This document shows, one piece after another, positions 18,382-27,223 of a stretch of 64,000 bases of DNA (positions within the stretch are counted from its first letter, which is position 1; each line of letters begins with the position of its first letter). Source of the DNA: Estrella lausannensis (lineage in GTDB: Bacteria; Chlamydiota; Chlamydiia; Chlamydiales; Criblamydiaceae); assembly GCF_900000175.1 (NCBI RefSeq), contig NZ_CWGJ01000026.1, positions 146,956 through 210,955 on the forward strand. The letters are read 5' to 3'. A program made the position numbers and the translations under genes. The notes below the pieces were generated by a model. It made no database searches and was not told where the DNA came from. It worked only from the letters and a program-made list of their open reading frames with translations.

Positions 18382-18404
18382 CCGAAGTGTCTCCAGTTCT
18401 GGAT

Positions 18405-18431
18405 CTAGCACTCGATAACGCCGAGTGCTAG
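18405..18431. promoter_or_regulatory. CIRCE operator (HrcA binding site) upstream of hsp20
   Basis: CTAGCACTC and GAGTGCTAG form a perfect inverted repeat separated by exactly 9 bases. The CIRCE consensus is TTAGCACTC-N9-GAGTGCTAA, so each arm matches 8 of 9. It lies 70 bases before the hsp20 start. HrcA represses groESL and dnaK in Chlamydia through this element. A TTTTT run follows the right arm, so the same palindrome may also terminate the malic enzyme transcript. Confidence 0.8.
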
Positions 18432-18501
18432 ATTTTTAAATCCTCCTTGCCGTATAACAAGGGTTGAGTCCAATAGATGGTTCAAACCAAGGAGGAATCC
18501 T

Positions 18502-18948
18502 ATGTCTAATCAATCGAAATTAGCTCTGATGAAATCTCCCCTGATGCGCAACGCATTCCTGCCGTCGCTGATGCGTCAGTTTTCTCTCTTCGATGAAGAG
18601 ATGAATGAAGATTTCGAGTCAATGGGTGCATCCAACATCAGTCTGAGCGAAGATGACAAGCACGTCTATGTAGAAGCCAACATGCCCGGGCTGAGAGACA
18701 GTGAGATCGAGATCACATTTGATAAAGGCATTCTGTGGATCAAAGGCGAACACAAGGAGAGCGAGGAGAATAAGAAGCGGAAGTTTTACTACAAAACTCA
18801 TCGCTCCTTCTCTTACCGCATTGCTGTGCCAGGAGATATCGATCCGAAGACTGATCCTGCGGCTAAATATGAAAATGGCGTGATCCATGTCATGTTCAGC
18901 AAGAGCCAAAAGGAAATGCCCCGAAAAATCGAGCTGAAAAAGAGCTGA
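18502..18948 (+). CDS. Small heat shock protein, Hsp20/alpha-crystallin family
   Basis: Small Hsps hold unfolding proteins for refolding by DnaK and ClpB. The 148-residue protein has the alpha-crystallin domain from about residue 45: the ISLSEDDKHVYVEANMPGL opening, the central FDKGILWIKGEH strand, the SFSYRIAVPGDID segment, and the closing YENGVIHVMFSK with its A/G-x-L/I-like turn. A strong AAGGAGG ribosome binding site precedes the ATG. Upstream CIRCE indicates HrcA control; a hairpin terminator follows. Confidence 0.93.
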   Translation: MSNQSKLALMKSPLMRNAFLPSLMRQFSLFDEEMNEDFESMGASNISLSEDDKHVYVEANMPGLRDSEIEITFDKGILWIKGEHKESEENKKRKFYYKTHRSFSYRIAVPGDIDPKTDPAAKYENGVIHVMFSKSQKEMPRKIELKKS

Positions 18949-18964
18949 TCTTCCTCAAATCTTG

Positions 18965-18996
18965 GGCGGAGGGGCTTTAAAGCCCTTCCGCCTTGT
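18965..18996 (+). terminator. Rho-independent terminator after hsp20
   Basis: GGCGGAGGGGCTTT pairs with AAAGCCCTTCCGCC with one G-U pair, followed by TTGTCTT. It lies 16 bases after the hsp20 stop. Confidence 0.75.
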
Positions 18997-19134
18997 CTTA
19001 GAGCCTCTAGTAAAAACAGTCTGAGAACTCACTTCCTGCATCCAAGTCTTAATTAAAATCTCAAAAAAAATTTAAATGCGCTTCACGACCCTCCTGTAAA
19101 ATCTTCTTGTTATTCAATAGCTCGGGAGCGTCAG

Positions 19135-20703
19135 GTGAGGTCTTTGTTTTTGATATTATTCCTTTTTTTGCTGATGAATGTTCCTCTGTTTTCGGAAGAG
19201 AAGGGGGGAGATGGCATTGCCTCTTTGATAGGAGAGGAATTGAGCGTTGAAGAGAAGCGGGCGTTGATTCGCGCTTCGGCGATCACCTGGCAGGGAAGGC
19301 CTCCTTCCTTGCACCGTTTCTTTGGTATGGAGATTCCAGAGCGGGAGGTTCAGCCTTTGGTTCAAGCTCTTCTGGAGCTCGGACTGGATCCTAATGAAGA
19401 AGATGATAAGGGGGACAGTGCCGCAGTCGCATTGCTTAAGAGCTCTTTGAAGCCGGAAACGAAGGTGGTTCTGTTTCAGCAGATGCTTTCTCATCAGCTC
19501 AAACTGGGCGAGGGAGTGAAGTTGCGTTCGTTGACCGATGCGCTAGTGGATGCTTTTGAAGGCGATAAACTCCAATTTGTCCTCTATGTTTTTTTTCAGT
19601 GGCTGCAATCGGCTGAATTTCCTGCCATGAAACACGCTTTTGAGCAAACGTTGACGCTAAAGAAAGAGAAGTGTCCCGATGGAGTGCGTTTGATGATGCT
19701 GCTTGCCCGGATGGAAGAGCTTGCCTGGAGAAGAGAGCTGGCCAGTGTTTTTTCACTCGGGGGCAATACCGAGCTTCCCAAAGGATTTTTACCGCTCGAG
19801 GGGATGACTCCGAGCCAGAGCCACCGCTTTTTGCAGGGGCTTGATCGCTTAGTCGAAGAAAAAATTGTCGCATTCTTGTTCGAGAGAAACTCTCAAGAGA
19901 AGCGGTACGCCGAGAACACGCTATCCGATGGGGCGCTGAGGCAGCTGTATCTCGATCAAGAAGAATCAAAGCGCAAAATCATGCAGTCAGTCCGTAGGGT
20001 GAACCGGGTCATGGAGGATAGTCTTGCCTATCTGAAAGATCCGGTTCCGGAGCTGGTCCGTCGCATTGAAAGGGGGGAGATGGTGGCCTTCAAGGTCACC
20101 GGCAGCCATCACCTCTATGGTGTCATCTTCTACAAGGGTAATATCTATATTTGCAATAAGGGCTTGGCGTATATCGACGAGCCGGGAATTTATCGCGCCA
20201 AGATCGGAGATGGGGGCGGGCTTGCCGAATTGATTATGCGGTTTAAAGAAGGGCGGCCCCTGCAGGAAACTTTAGGGCTGACAAAAGAAGACAGACCAAT
20301 CTTTACCCTGCTAAAAGCGGAGGAGGGAACTGTGTTTGTGCGCGGAAAACCGCAGAAAGTGGGTAACTGTACAGTCGCCTCGTCAACCCTAATGTTTCAG
20401 ACAGCTCTAACTCTTCTGCTGGAGGAGGAAAAGGTGGAGGGCGCCAGGGAGATTGCCGCGGTTATCAAATCAATGCAGCGTAAGTGGAGAAGGGAAATTG
20501 TGCTGAGAAAGTATTTAACTCACCATGTCAAGAAAGGAGGGATTGATCCCATTTCTGTCGATCCCGTGATTCTCACCAAAATTTTGCTCCAGGAGCAAAA
20601 GGAGGGAAAAGGAGCTGATGCCAAGGCCATGATCCTTCACTGGATTTTGCATGAATCGGTTGATCAAAAGATAAAAGAAATGCTCATTGGTAGTTTAAAG
20701 TAG
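19135..20703 (+). CDS. Exported ankyrin-like protein with putative Cys-hydrolase motif
   Basis: The frame starts at GTG (19135) and opens with a signal peptide (RSLFLILFLFLLMNVPLFS). Residues about 60-105 resemble one ankyrin repeat (VQALLELGLDPNEEDDKGDS). The C-terminal half holds GSHHLYGVIFYKGNIYICNK and, near residue 425, QKVGNCTVASS, which looks like the Gln-x-x-Gly-Asn-Cys nucleophile motif of papain-like hydrolases in bacterial effectors. If that is right, Gln, Cys and a His would form the catalytic set. I do not recognise the family with certainty. Downstream are the F-box gene and another effector candidate. Confidence 0.5.
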   Translation: MRSLFLILFLFLLMNVPLFSEEKGGDGIASLIGEELSVEEKRALIRASAITWQGRPPSLHRFFGMEIPEREVQPLVQALLELGLDPNEEDDKGDSAAVALLKSSLKPETKVVLFQQMLSHQLKLGEGVKLRSLTDALVDAFEGDKLQFVLYVFFQWLQSAEFPAMKHAFEQTLTLKKEKCPDGVRLMMLLARMEELAWRRELASVFSLGGNTELPKGFLPLEGMTPSQSHRFLQGLDRLVEEKIVAFLFERNSQEKRYAENTLSDGALRQLYLDQEESKRKIMQSVRRVNRVMEDSLAYLKDPVPELVRRIERGEMVAFKVTGSHHLYGVIFYKGNIYICNKGLAYIDEPGIYRAKIGDGGGLAELIMRFKEGRPLQETLGLTKEDRPIFTLLKAEEGTVFVRGKPQKVGNCTVASSTLMFQTALTLLLEEEKVEGAREIAAVIKSMQRKWRREIVLRKYLTHHVKKGGIDPISVDPVILTKILLQEQKEGKGADAKAMILHWILHESVDQKIKEMLIGSLK

Positions 20704-20784
20704 TTTTCTTGTTCTAAGCATTAGTTGTTAAATAATTGCGTAAAAGTTATATTGTCACGGTAATCGATATAATAAGGGATTGCC

Positions 20785-22182
20785 ATGACACCTTCTCCTT
20801 CCATTGTGGAAATACTGCCTTTTGAAGCGCAGCTATTAATCTTGGAGCGGCTGGATGGGCCGTCCCTGCTTGCCGCCCGCACTTCTTGCCGTCTGTGGAG
20901 AAGTCTCTCCGATAAAGCGATGGAAGCCTTTTATAAGGAGGTGTGCGGATCGGAGAACTATGCTCAATTTGGAGGCGGTAATCTATCCTTGAGCGCTTGC
21001 TGCCGACTCAATATCCGGATCGTTCTAGCCGCCAAAGAGGCCTGGAATTCCGCATTAAAGCCCATTCAATATAAGAAGCTGCGGCCTCTGCTTGCCCATG
21101 AGATGGGGCAGCCAAGACAGGAGGCGCCGGTGAGGATTTATTTGAAGGGGGCGAGCAGCCCGCTTCTTTTCTCTGATGAGGGCTGCCGCCTGCAAAAGTG
21201 CCCTCTCCTCCTCAAAAATGATTCTCCTCTGACGGTCGAAGTAGCGAGCGGAGGGGTTGCCTTCAAAGAATTCTCCAGGGAGGAGTATGGCGCTGTCAAA
21301 GAGGTGCTTCAAGGAGAAAGCGGACTTTTCCTGCTCTCGAAGCTTGACTCCTCGCTCGTCTTATTTCATTTAGACAGTTCGACGTTAACACCTCTCAATC
21401 GGACAGACCTGGGAATAGAAAACTGCACGGCCCAGTGCCTCACGGAGGGTAGGGTGATTGTCGGCACCGATTGCGGCGAAGTTTTTGACTTCCGCATAGG
21501 GCACGATGGCGGGCTTGTCTTGGCAAAGTCTTCGTTGTACTCGCACCCTGTCAAATGGGTGCAGGCCTTGCCTGGCGAGGGGGTGGTTTGCCTGTCCGGC
21601 GATACTCTCTACTTTAGCCGGCCGGGACATGATGCGAGCGAATATTGCCTGCAAGAGGGAGAGGGATTTCCGGCGTTATTCAATGGAGGGATTGTCTATT
21701 TAAAAACGGGGGGAGACCTTGTCTTCGTCAGTCCGTCTTCCCTGCCAATTCCCTCGGTCATGCGGACGAATGTATCCAGTTGGACATCTCTCGGCGGAAG
21801 TGCCCTGTTGCTGACGACCTTGGAGGGTACTCTGGAGGTGATCTCTTCCAATCGGCGCCTTGTGAGCACAGAATTCAGAGACAATGCAATACTACTTTCT
21901 GCCTGTAGGCTAGAAGGGCTGGTCGCGGCGGCTTTTAGCTCGGGGGAGGTGGCAGTTTTTGAAGAGAGGGGCAACTCGTTGGTGAAGATCTATTCGACCG
22001 ACTGTTTCAAAGTAAAAGCTCCGGTGCACTCCATGATGTTCAGCAAAACTCTGGAATTGACCGTGACAACAAGGGATGGGGGGATTTTTTCCATTCGTCC
22101 GTTCCCAAATGAAACTGTCGGAGAGAAGGAGCCTGAAACCCTTTTTGAGACTCTCAGGCGCCTTTTTTCATTTGTTAAATAA
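20785..22182 (+). CDS. F-box protein with WD40-like repeat region
   Basis: Residues about 7-55 match the eukaryotic F-box: ILPFEAQLLILERLDGPSLL then ARTSCRLWRSLSD, corresponding to 'LP.E....I...L....L.....C..W'. F-box proteins bind Skp1 and bring substrates to SCF ubiquitin ligases. The remaining 400 residues show repeated four-strand blocks, consistent with a beta-propeller substrate-binding domain. F-box families are expanded in amoeba-associated chlamydiae, so this is probably a host-directed effector. It overlaps the convergent neighbour by 8 bases. Secretion is inference. Confidence 0.72.
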   Translation: MTPSPSIVEILPFEAQLLILERLDGPSLLAARTSCRLWRSLSDKAMEAFYKEVCGSENYAQFGGGNLSLSACCRLNIRIVLAAKEAWNSALKPIQYKKLRPLLAHEMGQPRQEAPVRIYLKGASSPLLFSDEGCRLQKCPLLLKNDSPLTVEVASGGVAFKEFSREEYGAVKEVLQGESGLFLLSKLDSSLVLFHLDSSTLTPLNRTDLGIENCTAQCLTEGRVIVGTDCGEVFDFRIGHDGGLVLAKSSLYSHPVKWVQALPGEGVVCLSGDTLYFSRPGHDASEYCLQEGEGFPALFNGGIVYLKTGGDLVFVSPSSLPIPSVMRTNVSSWTSLGGSALLLTTLEGTLEVISSNRRLVSTEFRDNAILLSACRLEGLVAAAFSSGEVAVFEERGNSLVKIYSTDCFKVKAPVHSMMFSKTLELTVTTRDGGIFSIRPFPNETVGEKEPETLFETLRRLFSFVK

Positions 22183-23776
22183 GCTCGTCCGCAGTCAGAT
22201 AGACCTCTCTGCCGGTGCGCCTGTCCATGTGGTCAAGGTTTGGCAGAGATGCGAAAAACTTGGATGGGTCAAACTCAATTGGAAGTATCGCTAAATTGCC
22301 AGCTTCTTGCATGAAAGCAGTCATGTAGGCAATGCCATATAGCTTGGCTGCTTTCTCAGGCTCCCCGGCAAATCCTCTTGCCGTCATTTTCTGGTTGATC
22401 TCCGAAAGGTTGACATGATCTAGGTTCCTGACTTGGGCGATGAACTCTCTGACGGTTGCAGCAGGAACTCTTTCTTTTGCCATTTCGGGCAGGTCGTCGC
22501 TTCCGGGCAAGAACGCTTTGTTGTACTGAGCGATTGCCAGTTCCGCACCGTGCATGGCAAAGTCGTAGCCGTACGCGGTCGTCATGAAGGGAGAGAAGTC
22601 TTCCAGCTTGATGAAGAGAATTTTTTCTTTAGCCGAACTGCTTGCGTCACCATGCAATGGAGGTGTGTTGGCGTCCACCTGCGCGAAGAGGAGATGGCGT
22701 TTATCGGCGGGTAGCTTGCCGCTGACAACGTCGATTCCTTTATGCCTGGAGCTTTTCATGACAAGAGTGGATATGCCTGTGGTGGCTTCGCTTCTGCCGA
22801 CATAGTGGCTCGACTCCCTGTCGCCGCACCCTTCCGCTTTCAGCAGGAATTGATAGAGGCGGCCCTGAGGATCTTCAATTCCAAACGAGCCTTGGTCATG
22901 TCCTTGTTTTTTGTCGATGGCCAGCTTCATCAAATACCACATCAGTGACGTGACCGCCTTTTCGCTTCCCATAGGGGTTTCGGCCGGATTCGTGACCACT
23001 CCCTTCAGGATGTATCCCATAAGTTCCTGGCCTTGATCGATCATTTCTCTCGCTTCGGTGGGATCGATGTGATGCGACCATGTCGCTAAAAATGCGTCGA
23101 GTCGACCAGTCGCCTCCTGCTTGGAGAATTGCTGAAAAGCTTTGGGGGAGATGACGGAAGCGGAGAGATCAAAGCTGCCGCTTTGCGCCTCTTGCTGCTC
23201 TTTATAATATTGGACGAGTTGTGAAAATTCTTCGCCATGCTGGGCGATCACCGATCCCCATTTATGCGCGGTGTCGTCCAGAAGGTGCAGGCCTTCTTGT
23301 TTTTTTGAAGCATCGACTTGAAACAGGGAGCTGTAGACGCTGCTCGCTAAGGTTTTGCTCTCGGCGCTTTCTTTGGGCAGATCGTAGCGCTGGTGATAGA
23401 CGTTGCAGATATTTTTAAGCCCCTCAATCATGCTGAGCTCTTTTTGGAAGCAGTCTTTGAGGGCAGTAATGGTTTTTGTCGTAGGGCCCTCCCTGCGCAG
23501 GTTTTCGAAATTCTGTTTGTACTCATCGATGACTGCATTGAAAGTCTCGTCAATTGCCTGGACGGTCCCGGGAAGTTCTGTGGCATAACCTGCTTTGGTG
23601 CTTACCCAGTTAACTGCCCAGTTGCCTTTCTTGCCGTCCGCTCTGCCCAGTACACCTTGGGAACTTGCCTTGATCTGGGCGTTATTGTCGTCCGCCGGAA
23701 AGTTGATGATCTCTTGGATGTTGTTGCTGAGGCGGTCGCCTGCCGAATATGAAAAATATGAACCTAAACTGTGCAT
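22175..23776 (-). CDS. Uncharacterised large protein, effector candidate
   Basis: A 533-residue soluble protein without a signal peptide or a domain I recognise. The first 250 residues are helical; the rest appears mixed alpha/beta, with a conserved-looking LLFAQVDANTPPLH segment and a KEKILFIKLEDF strand. The start at ATG 23776 has a strong AGAGGTG ribosome binding site. An AT-rich promoter with a TATAAT box (23811-23806) and a 14-base palindrome precede it, a style shared with other candidate effectors here. Its 3' end overlaps the F-box gene. Confidence 0.6.
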   Translation of the reverse strand: MHSLGSYFSYSAGDRLSNNIQEIINFPADDNNAQIKASSQGVLGRADGKKGNWAVNWVSTKAGYATELPGTVQAIDETFNAVIDEYKQNFENLRREGPTTKTITALKDCFQKELSMIEGLKNICNVYHQRYDLPKESAESKTLASSVYSSLFQVDASKKQEGLHLLDDTAHKWGSVIAQHGEEFSQLVQYYKEQQEAQSGSFDLSASVISPKAFQQFSKQEATGRLDAFLATWSHHIDPTEAREMIDQGQELMGYILKGVVTNPAETPMGSEKAVTSLMWYLMKLAIDKKQGHDQGSFGIEDPQGRLYQFLLKAEGCGDRESSHYVGRSEATTGISTLVMKSSRHKGIDVVSGKLPADKRHLLFAQVDANTPPLHGDASSSAKEKILFIKLEDFSPFMTTAYGYDFAMHGAELAIAQYNKAFLPGSDDLPEMAKERVPAATVREFIAQVRNLDHVNLSEINQKMTARGFAGEPEKAAKLYGIAYMTAFMQEAGNLAILPIEFDPSKFFASLPNLDHMDRRTGREVYLTADELI

Positions 23777-24169
23777 GTATCACCTCTTGTTGTTCTACAT
23801 TTATGATTATAACAACTAATGATAATGCAAAATAATTAATATATATTAAATTCTACGTTAGTTATATATAAATTAATAAAAAATTAACGTTTTGTTTGAG
23901 TGCGAAAGGGGGCGCGGGCTGGCCCGGGGATCGGCGCAGCAATCTGCGATTGACGGGGGGAGCTAGAGTGTAAATGACAGGTTCGAAGAGCCTATACTAT
24001 ACCGCAAGTATCTCGAAATTTGGCACGGGAGCTGTCTCGTTGCCAAAAAACAAATTTTGAGATGTTTTCGGGATATGGCCAAGAGAAAGCGCTCGATGTC
24101 AAGGCCTTCTTAAGATAACACGGAAGTCGTCAGTTGAGTTTGCGGGCAGTCTCTCAAGGAAACAATTCC
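23777..24169. promoter_or_regulatory. AT-rich promoter region plus repeats
   Basis: The first 110 bases are very AT-rich and hold a minus-strand TATAAT at 23811-23806 and the palindrome TTAATATATATTAA at 23836-23849. Then come a family A copy (23998-24076) and a family B half-repeat (about 24128-24157). No gene is supported. Confidence 0.5.
23998..24076. repeat. Family A palindromic repeat (79-bp copy)
   Basis: TATACCGCAAGTATCTCGAA at the left mirrors CAAATTTTGAGATGTTTTCG at the right. The inner part is deleted compared with the 164-bp copies. Confidence 0.65.
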
Positions 24170-25024
24170 TTAGGATAGGTAGGGTAGTGCTTCGTCGCCA
24201 AGAGTCATGATGACAGCCTGCCTCAGTAGCGACTCTAAGTCCACTCTTTTGTGTTCAAGGCAGCGGATCCGCTTGGCTGCGTAGCGGGCGATATTGATCC
24301 CGTCGCGCACGGTGTAGTTTTCGTTTTTTGCGTGCGCCCGTTGCAGGAAGGTAACGACGTATTCAAGGATGTGCTCGGGCACAAAAGGCAGATTTTCCTT
24401 TAAGATGCGTTTTTCCTCTTCTGCCTCAGGGAAATCGAGATAGATCTGCGGCTGAAGCCGGCTGTGGATGTATTCGGGGATCTCATAGGTCGAGGCGTCG
24501 TCGTTCATGGTGACGGCAATCCTAAAATCTTCGTGAGCGGTCACTTTAAGCCCGGCGATAATCGATTCGATATAACGCCTTGTGTCCAGGAGCGCCGCTA
24601 AGGATGCCCACGATTTTTCGCTCATGCGGTTCGCCTCATCCAGGATGCACACCCCCCCTCTGATCATGGCGGTGACAAGGCTTGAGGCTACATACCGGAT
24701 ACTCCCTTCTTTACCGATGACCGGAGTGATCAAAAGGTCTTCCGGCCTTGTATCCATCGTGCACTGGTAGATGTAGACGTCCCGTCCCAGTTTTTTTGCG
24801 GCAGCATAGGCGAGAGTTGTTTTTCCGACACCCGGTTTACCGATCAGACGTGGATTGAGGGGGATATCGCTTTTATCGACCACGTACCATGCCGCGAGCA
24901 GCTGATCGAGCACATCCTGCTGCCCGATCCACTCGAATTGAAACACGTCAGGGAACCCGAGCGCGATCTGCACTCCCTGGATCTCGACGATGCTTTCGTG
25001 TTCGGAGGGCAGGGAGGTGGTCAT
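24170..25024 (-). CDS. MoxR/CbbQ-like AAA+ ATPase
   Basis: A 284-residue AAA+ protein. Walker A is GKPGVGKTTLAYAAAKKLG, Walker B is GGVCILDEANRMS, and the sensor-1 strand FRIAVTMND and a later HSRLQPQIYLDF segment (arginine-finger region) match the MoxR/CbbQ/NorQ clade. Such ATPases act as chaperones that activate partner enzymes, often with a VWA-domain protein; no partner is adjacent. It begins 19 bases after the ttcA-like gene and may be co-transcribed with it. Confidence 0.8.
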   Translation of the reverse strand: MTTSLPSEHESIVEIQGVQIALGFPDVFQFEWIGQQDVLDQLLAAWYVVDKSDIPLNPRLIGKPGVGKTTLAYAAAKKLGRDVYIYQCTMDTRPEDLLITPVIGKEGSIRYVASSLVTAMIRGGVCILDEANRMSEKSWASLAALLDTRRYIESIIAGLKVTAHEDFRIAVTMNDDASTYEIPEYIHSRLQPQIYLDFPEAEEEKRILKENLPFVPEHILEYVVTFLQRAHAKNENYTVRDGINIARYAAKRIRCLEHKRVDLESLLRQAVIMTLGDEALPYLS

Positions 25025-25043
25025 GATGGGGGCTCCATTTTCT

Positions 25044-25809
25044 TTAAGGTTCTAAAGCAGCCTGGGATCCTTGCCTCAGCACAGCCAGCTCGATATTGCT
25101 CTCTGCTTGAGGGAAGATTTCTTTAATTTCGCCGATCAGGTCTTTTGTCTTTTTGCGGACGCTTGTCTGGCCTACCGGACAGCGGCAGGTGATTCTCAAG
25201 AACCCTTGCTGCCTCGCAAATTCGATAATCGCCTTTTCATGGGCAAATATCAAGGGTCTTATGATGGTGACGCCGTATTTTTTCATGGGCACTCTGGGCA
25301 GCATTCCTGCGAAGTCCCCTTTGACAAAAAGATTCATCAGCGTGGTCTCCACCAGGTCATCGCGGTGGTGGCCGAAGGCGATCGCGTCGATATCGAGCGA
25401 TTTGGCCATTTTAAACATCAGGCTGCGCCTCTCTCTTGAGCAGCTGTAGCACTCCAGTGTTTCGAGAGTTTGGGTGGAGTTCAAGACATGCAGGGGAACA
25501 GAGAGCTCTTGACACCACGCCTCGAGCTGTTGTCTTTGCACGCCGGCGCCGCATGTGTAGGGGCCGTCCACAAAGAGAGCGTGTAGCTTGAAGGATGGGA
25601 ACGTTGACAGCCGCCAGCATAGCCAAAAGGGTCAGGCTGTCTTTTCCGCCGCTCAATGCGACGGCGATGCTTTGGACCCCCTCCAACATGTTGAAGTGAT
25701 GGAGAGCTTTACGGACGCTTTTCTCGATGTCCTTGCCCACTCCTTTCCAAGGTGGAGAGAGTGATGGGGTGCGGCGAGCTTCTGTATATACCGGAAGGTG
25801 TTCAGTCAT
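25044..25809 (-). pseudogene. TtcA/TilS-like PP-loop tRNA thiolation protein, frameshifted
   Basis: Two overlapping frames together encode one PP-loop ATPase. The first (from ATG 25809) holds the ATP-binding SGGKDS loop. The second continues with FVDGPYTCGAG, the CYSC cysteine pair, AFGHHRDDLVETTLMNLF and CRCPVGQ, as in TtcA, which makes 2-thiocytidine in tRNA. The join lies at a CCC run (minus strand, 25599-25597): removing one C restores ...NVPSFKLHALFVDG. This may be a real lesion, a sequencing error, or a slip site. Without repair the protein loses all cysteine motifs. Confidence 0.8.
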
Positions 25810-25953
25810 AAATTGATCTAAAAAGTTAGAAAAAAATAAAGGATCTATTATAATAGGTTGGTTGCAAAAAAACAAGTTTATAAAAAATCATTTGTAAAGG
25901 TAAGCGCGCGGGTTCCAAGGTTCACGGCATAGCGCTTTGCTTAAAGGAGTCAG

Positions 25954-26199
25954 ATGAATCAGAAAGTCGGTAGAAACGACCCCTGTCCCTGCGGGTCAGG
26001 AAAAAAATATAAGCAATGCTGCTTTAAGCTTGCCCATCAGAAGAAAAAGATTAAAGCGGTTGTGATTCGCAGCGGGCAGAAACCTGGCGCCGCACCCGAT
26101 CTTCTGGAGCGAACTTTCGGGGATACTATCTCCAAACTCAAAGGGGAGGAGCCTCCTAAACCGATCACCACACACAACATCGAAGAAAAGCACGATTAA
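25954..26199 (+). CDS. Small SEC-C motif zinc-binding protein
   Basis: This 81-residue protein starts with [19 protein letters not shown], the SEC-C zinc motif (C-x-C-x8-C-C) found at the end of SecA and in many small proteins. The remainder is basic and then Pro-rich, with no other domain. The ribosome binding site AAGGAG is good. Its role is unknown; SEC-C motifs bind SecB, ribosomes or other partners. Confidence 0.8.
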   Translation: MNQKVGRNDPCPCGSGKKYKQCCFKLAHQKKKIKAVVIRSGQKPGAAPDLLERTFGDTISKLKGEEPPKPITTHNIEEKHD

Positions 26200-26216
26200 T
26201 TAAAACAGCTCTAAAT

Positions 26217-26320
26217 TATACCGAAAGTGTTTCAAAATTTTTGTTTTTGACAAAGAGAATGCTCTTGCTTTCGAGGATTCCTCGAGGTGAAAAAACAAAT
26301 TTTGAGACACTTTCGGTATA
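26217..26320. repeat. Family A palindromic repeat (104-bp copy)
   Basis: Ends TATACCGAAAGTGTTTCAAA and the inverted GAGACACTTTCGGTATA. Inside, GAGAATGCTCTTGCTTTCGAGG shows the second inverted block. It fills most of the gap between the SEC-C gene and rpe. Confidence 0.75.
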
Positions 26321-26341
26321 AAGGGCAGAGGGAGGATATTT

Positions 26342-27058
26342 ATGGGGACTAAAGGGCATATCAAAATCTGTCCTTCGATCCTGGCCGGAGATTTCGGCAA
26401 GATCTATGACGAGGCAAAAAGGATTGAGGATTCAGGCGCTGACAGGCTGCATGTGGATGTCATGGATGGGCATTTCGTCCCTAACCTTACAATCGGGCCT
26501 CAAGTCGTCGCTGCAATCAACCGCGGCACGAACATGTTCCTTGATGTGCATCTCATGATGTACAACGCGTTTGACTATGTCGAACGCTTTGTCGAGGCGG
26601 GCGCAGACAGGATCACTTTTCATTTCGAATCGACCGAAGATGTGGAAGATACGCTAAGCTTTATCCGCAAATGCAACGTCGAGGCCGGTTTGGCATTTTG
26701 TCCAGAAACCTCAGAAACATTTGTTCCTAAATATTTGAACAAGTGTGACATGATCCTGTTGATGACCGTGCATCCCGGCTTTGGCGGGCAAAAATTCATG
26801 CCAGAGGTGCTTGATAAGATTCGTTTTGTCCGCGACGCGCTGACAAAACTGGATATTCGCCAGGGAGGCGTTACAGCCGACAAAAACAATCCCGCTACTT
26901 TAAAACTTCCTCCGTTCCCCATCCAAGTTGATGGAGGAATTAACCGGGAGACGGCTAAGGAGTGCCTGCTTGCGGGTGCTACGGAATTTGTCGCGGGCAC
27001 CTACCTGATGGGGGCGAAGGATATGGCTTCGGAAATAGCTTTCCTTAAAAGTTTGTAA
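26342..27058 (+). CDS. rpe: Ribulose-phosphate 3-epimerase
   Basis: Rpe interconverts ribulose 5-phosphate and xylulose 5-phosphate in the pentose phosphate pathway. The TIM-barrel motifs are present: CPSILAGDFG, DRLHVDVMDGHFVPNLTIGP, DVHLMM, MTVHPGFGGQKFMPE and the phosphate-binding QVDGGINRETAK. At 238 residues it is about 15 longer than usual because of an insert near residue 190 (TADKNNPATLKL). GGAGG lies 7 bases before the ATG. It heads the rpe-efp-accBC block, as in C. trachomatis. Confidence 0.96.
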   Translation: MGTKGHIKICPSILAGDFGKIYDEAKRIEDSGADRLHVDVMDGHFVPNLTIGPQVVAAINRGTNMFLDVHLMMYNAFDYVERFVEAGADRITFHFESTEDVEDTLSFIRKCNVEAGLAFCPETSETFVPKYLNKCDMILLMTVHPGFGGQKFMPEVLDKIRFVRDALTKLDIRQGGVTADKNNPATLKLPPFPIQVDGGINRETAKECLLAGATEFVAGTYLMGAKDMASEIAFLKSL

Positions 27059-27063
27059 AAAAC

Positions 27064-27086
27064 TTCGAATCCGTTAGCAGTCTCGT
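27064..27086. repeat. Family B half-repeat
   Basis: CGAATCCGTTAGCAGTCTCG matches the right arm of the complete family B copy at 30514-30652. No left arm is found. Confidence 0.4.
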
Positions 27087-27102
27087 AAAAACGCATCATT
27101 TT

Positions 27103-27152
27103 TATACCGAAAGTGTCCTAATCATCCCCGATTCAGAGACTCTTTCGGTATA
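27103..27152. repeat. Family A palindromic repeat (50-bp copy)
   Basis: TATACCGAAAGTGTCC and GAGACTCTTTCGGTATA are inverted ends around about 20 bases. It lies between rpe and efp. Confidence 0.6.
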
Positions 27153-27223
27153 GTTCTTTTAAGAGCTCCTTTGACAAAAGTGCTGGCATAGGCTAATCTA
27201 CAAGATAAAATCTAAGGACACGT

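Noticed and set aside
18403..18440. Simple terminator only
   Set aside because: The arms, spacing and position before hsp20 match CIRCE; termination is kept as a possible second role.
24170..25024. Part of an anti-phage ATPase system
   Set aside because: The MoxR-like ATPase has no nuclease, VWA or defence-type neighbour; it sits with a tRNA modification gene.
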